Made by a program: the position numbers and the translations under genes
Notes under the pieces: model-generated
Told to the model about the DNA's origin: nothing
The model's database searches: none
Seen by the model: the letters and a program-made list of their open reading frames with translations, nothing else
Assembly (NCBI RefSeq): GCF_026183695.1
Contig: NZ_JAPFRD010000013.1
Coordinates: 62,001-126,000, forward strand
Reading direction: 5' to 3'
DNA: 64,000 nt
Origin: Alteromonas aquimaris
GTDB lineage: Bacteria; Pseudomonadota; Gammaproteobacteria; Enterobacterales; Alteromonadaceae
Shown here: positions 16,320-26,206 of the stretch, in pieces
Position numbering within the stretch: the stretch's first letter is position 1
How the letters are laid out: every line of letters starts with the position of its first letter

Positions 16320-18806
16320 GTGGTTACGTTGGACAATCTGCAAGCCCTTCCGGCTTACGCCATCGCCGCCTCATTAAGCGAGGCAGTGGAAACCCACAAT
16401 GCAATTGTGTCTGCGCCTCCGGGCGCGGGCAAATCCACTGTATTGCCACTTGTATTGTTAAACCAGCACTTCCCCGGGCGTATTTTACTGATGCAACCCC
16501 GGCGGGTGGTGGTTCGTAGTCTGGCAAATTACTTAGCCTCCTTGTTAAATGAGCCGGTAGGTAAAACAGTGGGCTACCGCATCCGCGGAGAAAGTAAAAT
16601 CAGCGCGGATACACGCCTGGAAATCATCACCGAGGGGATTCTCGCACGCCGTATACAAAGCGATCCCGAACTGTCGGGCGTTAGCGTCATTATTTTTGAC
16701 GAATTTCATGAGCGCAGTATTCACAGTGATTTTGGTTTGGCTTTAGCGCTAGAAGTACAGCAGAGCTTAAGAGATGACCTGCGCTTGATTGTAATGTCTG
16801 CCACTCTGGATGAACAACGTTTACAGACACTGATGCCCGATGCCGTAAGTTTACGCTCAGAGGGGAAAATGTATCCGGTGGAAGTGCATTATTGCGGACA
16901 GACTAAGCCTGAAAACCTTGTTCCCGTTATGGTTGCGACCATCGAACAAGCCTGTGACGAAGTAACCGGCGATGTGCTCGCTTTTTTACCTGGCGCGGGG
17001 GCCATCCGCAAAGTAAGACAACAACTGGAAAATAAGCAGATATGTAAAGGTGTAGCAATACACGAGCTGTATGGCGCCCTGGGCAAATCTGCTCAGATGG
17101 CAGCGTTAGCGCCTGATCCGACCGGCAAGCAAAAAATTATCCTTGCTACGAATATTGCCGAAACCAGCTTAACGATCGCTAATATAGAAGCGGTGGTGGA
17201 CTCAGGCTTAGAGAACGTTGCCAGCTATCAACTTGATGGCGGCTTCACGCAGCTTAATCAATACATGATTTCGCAGGCTTCGGCAACCCAGCGTATGGGG
17301 CGAGCGGGCCGCTTACGTAAAGGTAAATGTTACCGGCTGTGGGCCAGGGAGCAGCACGATCGTTTGTCAAAACAGGCTACCCCGCAGATTTTACTAGAGG
17401 ATATCGCGCCATTATTGTTAGAGTCGTTGGCCTGGGGCAGCCAGCTTAACGAAATGGCTCTTTTGGATGTACCCAGTGCTGCGCAGCAAGCGGCAGCGAC
17501 GGATGTCTTAGACCGTATAGGCGCTATCGACAGCCAGCAGATCACTTCTTACGGCAGGCGTCTTGCGACCTTTCCTTGTCACCCGAGTATCGCGCACATG
17601 CTAGTTTGTGCCCGAGACCTCGGCGAGCAAGAGGCTGCCGCCGCAGCGATTATCGCCGCTTTGTATGAAGAGAGCGCTTTGTTCAGGGATCAGATATTGG
17701 TATCTGAGATTATTCGCTATCTTGATCCCGCCAGTCGCAGGCGCGTGGAAAAACAGGCGGGACGATATCAGCGGTTGCTATCTGATCGTCCGTTGCCGGC
17801 TCCCCATACCTTGCCAGAGGAAAAATATGCTATTGCGATCGCGCTGGCATTTCCGCACCATCTTGCGTTTAAGTCTAGCCAGAACACATTTAAATTGGCT
17901 AATGGCAGAGGTGCGCTGATACCTTCAGGTATTATCGAAAACTCCGACTGGTTAGCAGTGCTAAACGCCCAATCGCTCGGAGGCGAGTTGATCATTCGCC
18001 AATATCAACCGATATCACAGACGCAAATTAATCAACTTTATCCGGATGCGATTACTATCGAAGAACAGGTATGTTACAACAGTGATAAAAAGCACATGCA
18101 GGCAAGGCAGATCCGCCGGTTTGGCGAGATAATACTGGACAGTCAGCCACTTTCAGACATCCCGCGCTCGCAATTTTCCCGAGCGTGGTTATTACATCTG
18201 CAAACCTTGCCACCACAACAGTGGCCCTTTGATGAAGCTACATGGCAATGGTGGTATCGCGTAAAGCTGGCCCAGAAGCTGGTATTACGTCAACCCCAGG
18301 CCTTTGACACACCTACCCCATGGCCGGTACTGGACAATCCATTTATTGATTTTCCCGAGTCATTTTGGCTGGACAAACTCGCTCCATGTAAAAAATGGGA
18401 GCAGGTTGAAAAATTACCCTGGAAGTCTCTTCTCAAGCAGGTGCTGGATTGGCCGCAACAACATGCGCTGGATACCTATCTACCTGAAACCCTCAGTATT
18501 CCTTCTAAGCGAGACATTCCTATCAAATACAGTGATACCGGTAGTGCCTGCGTCGCCGTAAAAATGCAGGAAATGTACGGTGAAACACAGCGTATAGTGG
18601 TGGCGGACGGAAAATTGCCGGTAACGTTCTCGCTGCTTTCGCCGGCCGGCCGTCCACTTCAGACCACCCAGGACTTAGGCGCATTTTGGCAAGGCAGTTA
18701 CCGTGACATTCAGAAAGAAATGAAGGGACGTTATCCAAAACATTTCTGGCCTGATGATCCTTCACTAGCCTTGCCCACCACCCGTACAAAAAGGTTCATG
18801 AAATAA
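16320..18806 (+). CDS. hrpB: ATP-dependent helicase HrpB
   Basis: 828-residue DEAH-like superfamily 2 helicase. Walker A is SAPPGAGKST (about 32-41). The Walker B box is DEFHER, followed by SATLDEQRL (motif III) and QRMGRAGR (motif VI). A HrpB C-terminal domain follows (about 700-828), ending FWPDDPSLALPTTRTKRFMK. The start is uncertain: GTG at 16320 or TTG at 16329; I use the first. HrpB is common in proteobacteria, probably an RNA helicase, but without a settled physiological role. Confidence 0.92.
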   Translation: MVTLDNLQALPAYAIAASLSEAVETHNAIVSAPPGAGKSTVLPLVLLNQHFPGRILLMQPRRVVVRSLANYLASLLNEPVGKTVGYRIRGESKISADTRLEIITEGILARRIQSDPELSGVSVIIFDEFHERSIHSDFGLALALEVQQSLRDDLRLIVMSATLDEQRLQTLMPDAVSLRSEGKMYPVEVHYCGQTKPENLVPVMVATIEQACDEVTGDVLAFLPGAGAIRKVRQQLENKQICKGVAIHELYGALGKSAQMAALAPDPTGKQKIILATNIAETSLTIANIEAVVDSGLENVASYQLDGGFTQLNQYMISQASATQRMGRAGRLRKGKCYRLWAREQHDRLSKQATPQILLEDIAPLLLESLAWGSQLNEMALLDVPSAAQQAAATDVLDRIGAIDSQQITSYGRRLATFPCHPSIAHMLVCARDLGEQEAAAAAIIAALYEESALFRDQILVSEIIRYLDPASRRRVEKQAGRYQRLLSDRPLPAPHTLPEEKYAIAIALAFPHHLAFKSSQNTFKLANGRGALIPSGIIENSDWLAVLNAQSLGGELIIRQYQPISQTQINQLYPDAITIEEQVCYNSDKKHMQARQIRRFGEIILDSQPLSDIPRSQFSRAWLLHLQTLPPQQWPFDEATWQWWYRVKLAQKLVLRQPQAFDTPTPWPVLDNPFIDFPESFWLDKLAPCKKWEQVEKLPWKSLLKQVLDWPQQHALDTYLPETLSIPSKRDIPIKYSDTGSACVAVKMQEMYGETQRIVVADGKLPVTFSLLSPAGRPLQTTQDLGAFWQGSYRDIQKEMKGRYPKHFWPDDPSLALPTTRTKRFMK

Positions 18807-18875
18807 TGGGGTAAACCTGATCAATCCTATTCGCTTCTTCATATAAGATTTCACTAATGCCACGAGGAGAATAGA

Positions 18876-20255
18876 ATGGAAATTCAACGATTCAAAGCCA
18901 AGGGGTTAGCCCAACTCTCTTATTTAGTGTCAAGTAAAAATGAAGCTTTTGTGGTCGATCCACAACTGGATTGTGAGCAGTATTTGCAAGCGGCTGCGGA
19001 GCAGAATGTCACCATAAAATTTGTAGTAGAAACCCACCGTAACGAAGATTTCATCTCAGGGGCAGCGGTTTTAGGCAGCCAGTTAAATATTCCTGTCTAT
19101 CATGGTCAACACAGTGATGCACCTATCGAATACGCCGAATCGGTTAAAGACGGTGATACTTTCGATGTGGGCGAACTCAAGCTCACTATTATTGAAACTC
19201 CGGGACATACCAAGGACAGCATTTGTATCGCCGTTGCCGATACCAGTATCAGTGACGAAGTAGTGGCTATCTTTACGGGGGATACTCTTTTTGTAAACGA
19301 TGTCGGTCGAACTGACTTCTATCCCGAAGAAAAAGAGCACATTACCGCCACCCTCTACGAGAGTCTGCAAAAGTTAAATGAACTACCAGGTGAAACCGTG
19401 GTGTACCCAGCCCATGGCGCTGGTTCTGTTTGTGGTGGGGGAATGGCTGATAGGGAATTCTCCACACTAGGCTATGAAAAGCGGCATAATCCCAAATGGT
19501 CGCTAGCTTCCAAGGAACAATTTGTAAAAGAAAAGCTCGAGGAGACCCATTATTACGCGCCGTATTTTGAAAAAATGGAACGGCTGAATTCAAAAGGTCA
19601 CTTAGACTGCATCGTACATCGTGATATTCCGGCGCTGAGTGCGCGCGACGTCACTGAGTTTGCCACTCAAATTGAGCAGGGCACGCTACAGGTCATTGAT
19701 GTAAGAAATAAAGATGCATTTTGTCAAACACATATCCGTGGCAGTTTGTTTTTTGGGGCTGGATTAACCTCAGCTTATGGCGGCTGGTTTTTAGACGATG
19801 ATACTGAGATTGTTATAGTGGCGCCCGATGCCAACGCCGCCAAACAAAATGCCATCCAGTTAAAACGCATGGGCTATGAGAAAATTCAAGGTTACGTAGT
19901 AGACTTGCCCGTACGCACCGGCGATGAAGCGACTGATAAGGGATTAAGTGCGATTGAGGTGATAACCGCGAAGGAGGTGGAACACCGAATAGCACAGGAT
20001 AGGCAGGCATGGAGTTTATTAGATGTCAGAAAACAGGATGAGCGTGATACCAACGCAATTGAGGGCTCCGACTATATTTATTTAGGCTATTTGCCAGAGA
20101 AGTTCGCAGAATTAGATAAAGACCGTCACTATACCTGCTATTGTGGTTCCGGTGTGCGCGCTACCACTGCTGCCAGTTTTCTTGCTCAGCAAGGGGTGAA
20201 AGATGTCGATGTTATGGAGGGGTCGATGAAGGCGTGGAAAAAATTGAAAGGATAG
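18876..20255 (+). CDS. MBL-fold hydrolase fused to two rhodanese domains
   Basis: 459 residues: metallo-beta-lactamase fold (about 1-235), a rhodanese domain without a catalytic cysteine (about 258-345) and an active-type rhodanese (about 365-459; loop CGSGVRA with Cys423). The mononuclear-iron ligands of persulphide dioxygenases (ETHE1 type) are kept: His54 in ETHRNEDF, His111 in TPGHTKD and Asp136 in TGDTLF. The rest of the usual THxHxDH second-metal motif is changed to N, E and D. A role in sulphane-sulphur or persulphide chemistry in the cytoplasm is likely. GAGGAGA precedes the ATG. It lies 69 bases after hrpB and 48 bases before thpR. Confidence 0.85.
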   Translation: MEIQRFKAKGLAQLSYLVSSKNEAFVVDPQLDCEQYLQAAAEQNVTIKFVVETHRNEDFISGAAVLGSQLNIPVYHGQHSDAPIEYAESVKDGDTFDVGELKLTIIETPGHTKDSICIAVADTSISDEVVAIFTGDTLFVNDVGRTDFYPEEKEHITATLYESLQKLNELPGETVVYPAHGAGSVCGGGMADREFSTLGYEKRHNPKWSLASKEQFVKEKLEETHYYAPYFEKMERLNSKGHLDCIVHRDIPALSARDVTEFATQIEQGTLQVIDVRNKDAFCQTHIRGSLFFGAGLTSAYGGWFLDDDTEIVIVAPDANAAKQNAIQLKRMGYEKIQGYVVDLPVRTGDEATDKGLSAIEVITAKEVEHRIAQDRQAWSLLDVRKQDERDTNAIEGSDYIYLGYLPEKFAELDKDRHYTCYCGSGVRATTAASFLAQQGVKDVDVMEGSMKAWKKLKG

Positions 20256-20303
20256 AGTCTGATCCGGTATCCTGGAGCAGGCCACGCTTATTCAGGAAAC
20301 ACT

Positions 20304-20927
20304 ATGCGATGCTTTATTGGCTTAGATTTAACTGCTCAACAAAAGCTAGCCCTGCAAAGCTGGCAGCAAAAAGCGCTGCCAGAAATCCGCAGTCGGAATC
20401 AGACGCCGTCCGCTAAGCGTCACATTAAAGACGCTATCCGCAATGCGCCTGCTATTCCAGTCGCGGTGCCTGCTGCAAACTACCACATTACCCTGGCGTT
20501 TTTAGGCCACCTTTCTTCCAAACAGCAAGAGTCATTGATTATGCGCTTGGACGAGGTGCACGCGCATCCAGTGATGTTACAGCTTAACCGAACAGGCTAT
20601 TGGCAAAAGCCTAAAATTGTCTTTGTTGCACCTGAGCAGACCCCACCATCTTTAGGCTCATTGCATACCCAAATTAGAAAAGCAGCCAGAGAGGCCGGCA
20701 TTGAAACCGAAAATCGAGACTACCACCCTCATGTTACGCTAATGAGAAAAGCGCCGCCTTCGTTACCTCCGCCGCTTTTTGCACCCGACATAACTTGTGA
20801 GTTCAATGCTTTTCACTTGTTTGAATCGGTCTCTACCCCCAATGGAGTAAGCTATCCCATACGTCGAAGCTGGAAATTGGCGCCGGACCTGAACGTGCGG
20901 GAGAAGTTGCGTAGAGGGTTAATTTAA
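20304..20927 (+). CDS. thpR: RNA 2',3'-cyclic phosphodiesterase
   Basis: 207-residue 2H phosphoesterase (LigT/ThpR). The two catalytic HxTx motifs are present: HITLAFLG (about 64-71) and HVTLMRKA (about 138-145). The N-terminus MRCFIGLDLTAQQK is typical. It opens 2',3'-cyclic phosphate ends and can join tRNA halves in vitro. A loop of about 20 residues (SRNQTPSAKRHIKDAIRNAP) separates the N-terminal segment from the first motif and makes the protein longer than E. coli ThpR (176). It may be cotranscribed with the MBL-rhodanese gene. Confidence 0.88.
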   Translation: MRCFIGLDLTAQQKLALQSWQQKALPEIRSRNQTPSAKRHIKDAIRNAPAIPVAVPAANYHITLAFLGHLSSKQQESLIMRLDEVHAHPVMLQLNRTGYWQKPKIVFVAPEQTPPSLGSLHTQIRKAAREAGIETENRDYHPHVTLMRKAPPSLPPPLFAPDITCEFNAFHLFESVSTPNGVSYPIRRSWKLAPDLNVREKLRRGLI

Positions 20928-21175
20928 CCAGGAAAGATAAGGTAATACCCGTTTACTTGCCTTCCCGTCGATCATTTTGTTGGTGCCGCCTGCCCGAGGT
21001 TCTCAATAAATTTAAGGCGGTTTGCCGCTCATTCCTGCACAGTATGGGCTTGATGAAAGCGCGTAGTTTATCAATTTTGAGCTATTCGGCACGATTGCGC
21101 GGTAGAAGACGTTTAACTTCTTTGTTGCTTCCCTTAGTATACGTTTCGATATAACGACAATAATGGAAGTACACC

Positions 21176-23368
21176 ATGGGAAAACTTAACACAACACTTA
21201 CCGCAGCGGCGGTCCTTTTAGCCTTAGGCGCTTGCTCGGAACAAAAACCTGAACAAACTGAGCAAACAGCAGCGGTTGATAAAACAATGAACGAGCAGGC
21301 CAAAACATACGACAACATTCTATTAAATGAATACCAAGGCCCGTATGGCGGCGTACCGGCATTCGACAAAATGGAGCTGAAAAATTTAAAGCCTGCCTTA
21401 GAAAAAGGCATGGATCTGCAACGTAAAGAGATTGAAGCCATTGCCAACAACCCTGAGCCACCGACTTTCGAAAACACGATTGTCGCTATGGAGCGTGCGG
21501 GCAAAGAGCTTGGTAATGTATTTACCTATTACGGCATTTGGAGCGCTAATATGTCCAGCCCTGAATTTCGAGAAATTCAGGCTGAAATGTCGCCGGTATT
21601 ATCTGCATTTTTTACTGAAATCACTCAAAATGAAAAGCTTTTTGAACGTGTGAAGGCCGTTTATGAAGGGGAAGAATATAAAACTTTGGGTACCGAAGAA
21701 CAGCGCGTTACCTGGTTAACCTATAATGGTTTTGCCCATAACGGTGCCGCGCTGGATGGCGAGAAAAAACAGCGTTATGCAGAGATTAACAAAGAGTTAG
21801 CCTCGCTTTATACGCAGTTTTCTAACAACGTATTGGCAGATGAAGAAGGCTATGTCACCTATATCACTGAAGATCAGCTAGACGGATTGCCTGAAACCTT
21901 CATTAAAGGTGCGGCTGCGGCAGCTAAGTCGCGCGGTGAAGAAGGTAAATATGCCATCACCAATACTCGCTCATCCATGGATCCCTTCCTGACTTACTCG
22001 ACAAACCGTGAGTTACGTGAAAAAGTGTGGCGCACATACTACAACCGTGGTGACAACGGGGATGCGTCAGATAACAATGAAATTATCAAAAAAATCCTTA
22101 AACTCCGCCATGAACGGGTGCAGCTTCAGGGTTATGATAATTATGCGCAGTGGCGCTTAGAAGATCGCATGGCAAAGAACCCTGATAATGCCATGGACCT
22201 GATGATGAAAGTGTGGCCCGCAGCCATCGCCCGCGTGGAAGAAGAAGTGGCCGACATGCAGAAGATCGCAGACGAAGAAGGCGCTGATATTACTATTAAG
22301 CCTTGGGATTATCGCTTTTACGCAGAAAAAGTTCGCCAGGCTAAATACGACCTGGACTCTAACGAAGTAAAACAATACTTACAACTGGACAAATTACGCG
22401 AAGCCATGTTTTACGTAGCAGGCCGTTTGTTCAACTTCGAATTCAAAGCGGTAGCGGAAGGTGAAGTGCCGGTCTGGAACGAAGATGTAAAAGTATGGGA
22501 AGTGTTAGATAAAGACAGCAAAGAACATGTTGGTCTTTGGTATCTTGACCCGTTCGCCCGTCAGGGGAAACGCTCAGGCGCTTGGGCGACGACATACCGC
22601 AGCTACACCACGTTTGATGGTAAGGAGACAGTGCTCTCGTCTAACAACTCAAACTTCGTTAAAGGTGCAGAAGGCGAGCCTACCTTAATCTCTTGGGATG
22701 ATGCTGAAACCTATTTCCACGAATTTGGTCATGCGCTACATTTCTTATCAGCTGATGTGAAATATCCGACTTCGCATTCCGGTGTACGTGATTACACGGA
22801 ATTCCAGTCGCAACTGCTAGAACGTTGGTTGACCACCGATGAAGTCATCAACCAATACTTGGTTCATTACGAGACGGGCAAGCCAATTCCACAAGAGCTG
22901 GTGAACAAAATCAAAAAAGCGTCAACCTTCAACGAAGGGTTTAAAACCACTGAATACCTGGCGTCAGCCATAATGGATTTGAAATACCATACTACAGATC
23001 CTGCCAACATTGATCCTGACAACTTTGAACGCGAAGAGCTAAATAAGCTCAATATGCCAGAAGAAGTTGTCATGCGTCACCGCAGTCCTCACTTCGGTCA
23101 TGTGTTCTCCGGCGAAGGTTACGCAGCGGCATATTACGGATATATGTGGGCTGAAGTTTTAACCGCAGACGCCTCAGAAGCATTTGCTGAAGCACCCGGT
23201 GGATTCTATGATAAAGAAGTCGGCGACAGACTGGTCAAATACTTGTTCTCGGTGCGCAATGCGATGGACCCTGCAGAAGCTTACCGCAAGTTTCGTGGCC
23301 GGGATGCCAAGGTCGAGGCGTTAATGCGCGACCGTGGTTTCCCCGTACCAGAAAAAGAAGGCAAATAA
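21176..23368 (+). CDS. dcp: M3-family peptidyl-dipeptidase, lipoprotein
   Basis: 730 residues. The N-terminus is a lipoprotein signal with lipobox LGAC (about residues 17-20), so the enzyme is predicted to be membrane-anchored in the periplasm rather than free. The zinc site HEFGH (515-519) and the downstream glutamate segment (DYTEFQSQLLERW) match the M3 oligopeptidase/Dcp family, which removes dipeptides from peptide C-termini. The length fits Dcp (about 680) plus a lipoprotein linker. A single gene ending in a strong terminator. Dcp is the closest name; oligopeptidase A-like activity cannot be excluded. Confidence 0.9.
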   Translation: MGKLNTTLTAAAVLLALGACSEQKPEQTEQTAAVDKTMNEQAKTYDNILLNEYQGPYGGVPAFDKMELKNLKPALEKGMDLQRKEIEAIANNPEPPTFENTIVAMERAGKELGNVFTYYGIWSANMSSPEFREIQAEMSPVLSAFFTEITQNEKLFERVKAVYEGEEYKTLGTEEQRVTWLTYNGFAHNGAALDGEKKQRYAEINKELASLYTQFSNNVLADEEGYVTYITEDQLDGLPETFIKGAAAAAKSRGEEGKYAITNTRSSMDPFLTYSTNRELREKVWRTYYNRGDNGDASDNNEIIKKILKLRHERVQLQGYDNYAQWRLEDRMAKNPDNAMDLMMKVWPAAIARVEEEVADMQKIADEEGADITIKPWDYRFYAEKVRQAKYDLDSNEVKQYLQLDKLREAMFYVAGRLFNFEFKAVAEGEVPVWNEDVKVWEVLDKDSKEHVGLWYLDPFARQGKRSGAWATTYRSYTTFDGKETVLSSNNSNFVKGAEGEPTLISWDDAETYFHEFGHALHFLSADVKYPTSHSGVRDYTEFQSQLLERWLTTDEVINQYLVHYETGKPIPQELVNKIKKASTFNEGFKTTEYLASAIMDLKYHTTDPANIDPDNFEREELNKLNMPEEVVMRHRSPHFGHVFSGEGYAAAYYGYMWAEVLTADASEAFAEAPGGFYDKEVGDRLVKYLFSVRNAMDPAEAYRKFRGRDAKVEALMRDRGFPVPEKEGK

Positions 23369-23379
23369 TCACCTTCACT

Positions 23380-23406
23380 AAAAAGGCTGCGCTCGCAGCC
23401 TTTTTT
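23380..23406 (+). terminator. Rho-independent terminator of the M3 peptidase gene
   Basis: AAAAAGGCTGC-GCTC-GCAGCCTTTTTT, a stem of about 11 bp with a T-run of six, beginning 12 bases after the stop codon. Confidence 0.92.
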
Positions 23407-23502
23407 ATTTGTTCATTTTTAGCTAAGCTAATCCCCTTCATACCTTCTCATGACAAAGGCATCAGGCGACCTTTGCGTAATGACACCATTGAGGAACACT
23501 GA

Positions 23503-25428
23503 GTGACAGCAGCATTTAAAGCACTAAGTATAAAGAATAAATTTCTACTTACCTTACTCCTTGCCGTATTGCTATCCTGTTTACTGGTCAGTGTGGTCAG
23601 TCAGTTTATAGCCCGAGATTTGGTAAAGAAGGAAGTTGAACAGCAGCTTCTGCCAAGTAAAGTTGGGCAAATTGCTAATCGGGTCGACAAAGAAGTTAGT
23701 GTGATGCTTACGGTGGCACACAGCATTGCTACCAACCCCTATATGATTGAATGGTCTGCTGCTGGTGCCGACCGAAATGGCGAACAAAAGCTAGTAAACT
23801 ATTTAGCCAAGCTAGCCGCTAAAAACCGATTGGCTGCGGCGTCTTTTGTCGATAGAGAGACTTATAACTACTGGAATCAAGACGGTTTTTTAAGAAAACT
23901 TAAAAACGATGAATTTGATGGGTGGTTTTTCGCTTATAAAGATAGCGGGAACGTCAGCTCATTAAGTCTGTATAACGAGCCCAACGTAGGTTACCGACTT
24001 TATGCCAATTATCAACAACCTGATGGGCGTGGTATGTCTGGTGCCGCCAAGGATGTGGATGAGCTACTGAATATAATGAACAGCGTGCAGCTCGCTGATA
24101 CGGGCTTCATTTTTCTGATAGATGGTGAAGGCAATATCATTGCGCATCCTGATACCCAGTTACTGGGCACCAGTTCTCTTGCCGATATCAGCGATAACCC
24201 CACTCAATCGGCTTTGCTCACCCCGTCTCCTTTTAATCTCACCCAATTAGAAATTGAGGGCGAAAGCCAGCTTATGGCGAGTGCGTATATTCCTTCAGCC
24301 AATTGGTATGTAGTCGCCCAAGTGCCAGAAGCTGAATTGTACAGTAAGTTAGCCAAATCAAATTTAATGGTCTTTGTGTGGGCCATCGTTATCGCAATCC
24401 TGTTTGCTTTTCTAGGTCGTGTATTAGCTAATAGTATTTCGAGACCAATAGAGGAATTAGCTGATGCCTTTCAAGTGTTAGGCCGCGGAGAGGGAGATTT
24501 GAGTACCCGTTTAGCTATTCCTGAACAAAAAGAAACAGCAAGACTGGTGAAGGGGTTTAATAGTTTTATAGGCAGCCTGCATGCCACCATTAATACCGTA
24601 GCGATAACGAGCACCCAACTACGCAGTGCGGCACGTGATGTGGCGGAAAAATCTCATCAAACTGAGGAAAATAGTAAGCTTCAGCGGGATCATACGATCC
24701 AGGTCGCCACCGCTTTAACGCAAATGGGGTCAACGGTAACACAAGTGGCTCACTCCGCTTCTTCCGCTGCAGACGGAGCAAGCAATGCGACTTCCACTTC
24801 TGAACGGGGCCGCGGGCTCACCCACGATGCTGTGAAGTCGATAAGCCGCCTTTCATCGCAAATAGAAGGGGTGGCAAAAGTCATCCAGTCACTCGACGAG
24901 CACACCTCCGCGATTGGAGGCATTCTGGATACTATTCGCGGTATTTCTGAGCAGACCAATTTATTAGCGCTTAACGCCGCCATCGAATCGGCCCGCGCAG
25001 GTGAACACGGTAGAGGCTTTGCGGTGGTAGCGGATGAAGTGCGCACCCTTGCTCAGCGTGCTGCCAGAGCAACCGATGAAATTCAATTAAAAATCGATAT
25101 GTTCCAAAAAGACTCCCGTGAAGCGGTTCAGCAAATGACATCGAGTCGAGAGCAGTCAAATCTTGTGGTGCAGTCAGCGAAAGCACTGGATGATATTTTG
25201 CAGCAGATAGCTAGCGAAATTGACGGCATTAACGAAATCAATACTCAGGTGGCTACGGCTACCGAACAACAGACGGTGGTAGTTGAAGACATAAATGTCA
25301 ATATTCATGAAATCAGTGACACTAGCGAAGATACGTTGAAAACAGCTTCTTCGCTGGTTGTGGTTAGTGATAAATTAGATAAATTAGCAAGCGATCTGGC
25401 AGCTCAGGTGGATCGCTTTAGGATATAA
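23503..25428 (+). CDS. Methyl-accepting chemotaxis protein, Cache type
   Basis: 641 residues starting at GTG behind GAGGA. Layout: membrane helix (about 14-35), periplasmic Cache sensor (about 36-285; [13 protein letters not shown] and [13 protein letters not shown] are typical of dCache_1 domains), second helix (about 288-308), HAMP (about 310-363) and a cytoplasmic signalling domain with the invariant hairpin tip [20 protein letters not shown] (about 485-504). No CheR-binding pentapeptide is visible at the C-terminus. It would relay ligand binding to CheA and the flagellar motor. No che or flagellar genes are nearby, so the ligand cannot be inferred. Confidence 0.93.
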   Translation: MTAAFKALSIKNKFLLTLLLAVLLSCLLVSVVSQFIARDLVKKEVEQQLLPSKVGQIANRVDKEVSVMLTVAHSIATNPYMIEWSAAGADRNGEQKLVNYLAKLAAKNRLAAASFVDRETYNYWNQDGFLRKLKNDEFDGWFFAYKDSGNVSSLSLYNEPNVGYRLYANYQQPDGRGMSGAAKDVDELLNIMNSVQLADTGFIFLIDGEGNIIAHPDTQLLGTSSLADISDNPTQSALLTPSPFNLTQLEIEGESQLMASAYIPSANWYVVAQVPEAELYSKLAKSNLMVFVWAIVIAILFAFLGRVLANSISRPIEELADAFQVLGRGEGDLSTRLAIPEQKETARLVKGFNSFIGSLHATINTVAITSTQLRSAARDVAEKSHQTEENSKLQRDHTIQVATALTQMGSTVTQVAHSASSAADGASNATSTSERGRGLTHDAVKSISRLSSQIEGVAKVIQSLDEHTSAIGGILDTIRGISEQTNLLALNAAIESARAGEHGRGFAVVADEVRTLAQRAARATDEIQLKIDMFQKDSREAVQQMTSSREQSNLVVQSAKALDDILQQIASEIDGINEINTQVATATEQQTVVVEDINVNIHEISDTSEDTLKTASSLVVVSDKLDKLASDLAAQVDRFRI

Positions 25429-25556
25429 ACCTGATTTACCATCCAGATTTGCTAGTTGGCTTTTATCATGCTGTTTACTAAGCATCGTTTGCCGACAACA
25501 TACGCAACATTGGAACGCAAAGGCTTTCTGCCATTGGTTTATGTAGCTAAAATTGC

Positions 25557-25583
25557 CAAAAAAAAACAGCCCTGTTGGGCTGT
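25557..25583 (-). terminator. Terminator of the beta-barrel gene at 25622
   Basis: On the minus strand ACAGCCC-AACA-GGGCTGT is followed by nine T. The stem lies at 25566-25583 and the T-run complement at 25558-25566, about 40 bases after the stop codon at 25622. Confidence 0.85.
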
Positions 25584-25621
25584 AAAGAGTGGTTGGGAAA
25601 CACACTTGATTGGCAAAAAGA

Positions 25622-26206
25622 TCAAAAAACAATTGAGTAATTCATTCGTAGCTGATTGTCATAGGCTTTGTTCCACGACAATCCCAGCGCAGGGTTCTCG
25701 GCACTCCATTTTTCTCTTACTGCAGAGAACAGTAAGTGGTGGGTATCGCGAAACCCTTCGGTTCGCATATTGAGTGAAACGGCCTGACTGGTAGGTAAAT
25801 CGATTGTTTCGGCAAGCGGTATATTAATTTCATGTGCAGAAACTACGCGGTTGCTTATTCCCCAAGCGTAACTGCCCATTTGGTACCATGAAGCTAATTG
25901 GTAACCTTTTGAGGATACTTTTTGATTGAGAACACCGTAGTCCTGGCGCCCTTTTTCGTAATGTAAGGTTGCTTCAATTGTCATACGAGGAGAAAGGTGT
26001 TGGGCCATCGTTAATTCATATTCGCGCTGCTTATACCCATTAAATCTAAGTTTCTTTTTGGTAAACGTAACCGCAAAGTCATCCGCTCGATTAAGATAGT
26101 CAGTGATAGCGTTACCTAAGTCAGAAGAATAAGATGTCGCAGCAAAACATGATGAACCCGCTAGGGCCAGGGCGGTACCACAGATTATTCGATTAACCAT
26201 TTTCAT
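25622..26206 (-). CDS. Exported protein, likely small outer-membrane beta-barrel
   Basis: 194 residues from the ATG at 26206, chosen because AGGGGGTAAG stands just before it and a signal peptide follows (MKMVNRIICGTALALAGSS, then CFA-ATSYS). Upstream in-frame starts would bury the signal. The mature part alternates polar and hydrophobic residues in strand-like blocks and ends in an aromatic (MNYSIVF), the pattern recognised by the BAM machinery. It could be a barrel of about eight strands. No named family is recognised. It has its own terminator and stands alone. Confidence 0.65.
   Translation of the reverse strand: MKMVNRIICGTALALAGSSCFAATSYSSDLGNAITDYLNRADDFAVTFTKKKLRFNGYKQREYELTMAQHLSPRMTIEATLHYEKGRQDYGVLNQKVSSKGYQLASWYQMGSYAWGISNRVVSAHEINIPLAETIDLPTSQAVSLNMRTEGFRDTHHLLFSAVREKWSAENPALGLSWNKAYDNQLRMNYSIVF

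Noticed and set aside
23714-23731. TGGCAC...TTGCT inside the chemoreceptor gene, like a sigma-54 site
   Set aside because: GG to GC spacing is 11 rather than 10 and it lies inside coding sequence.
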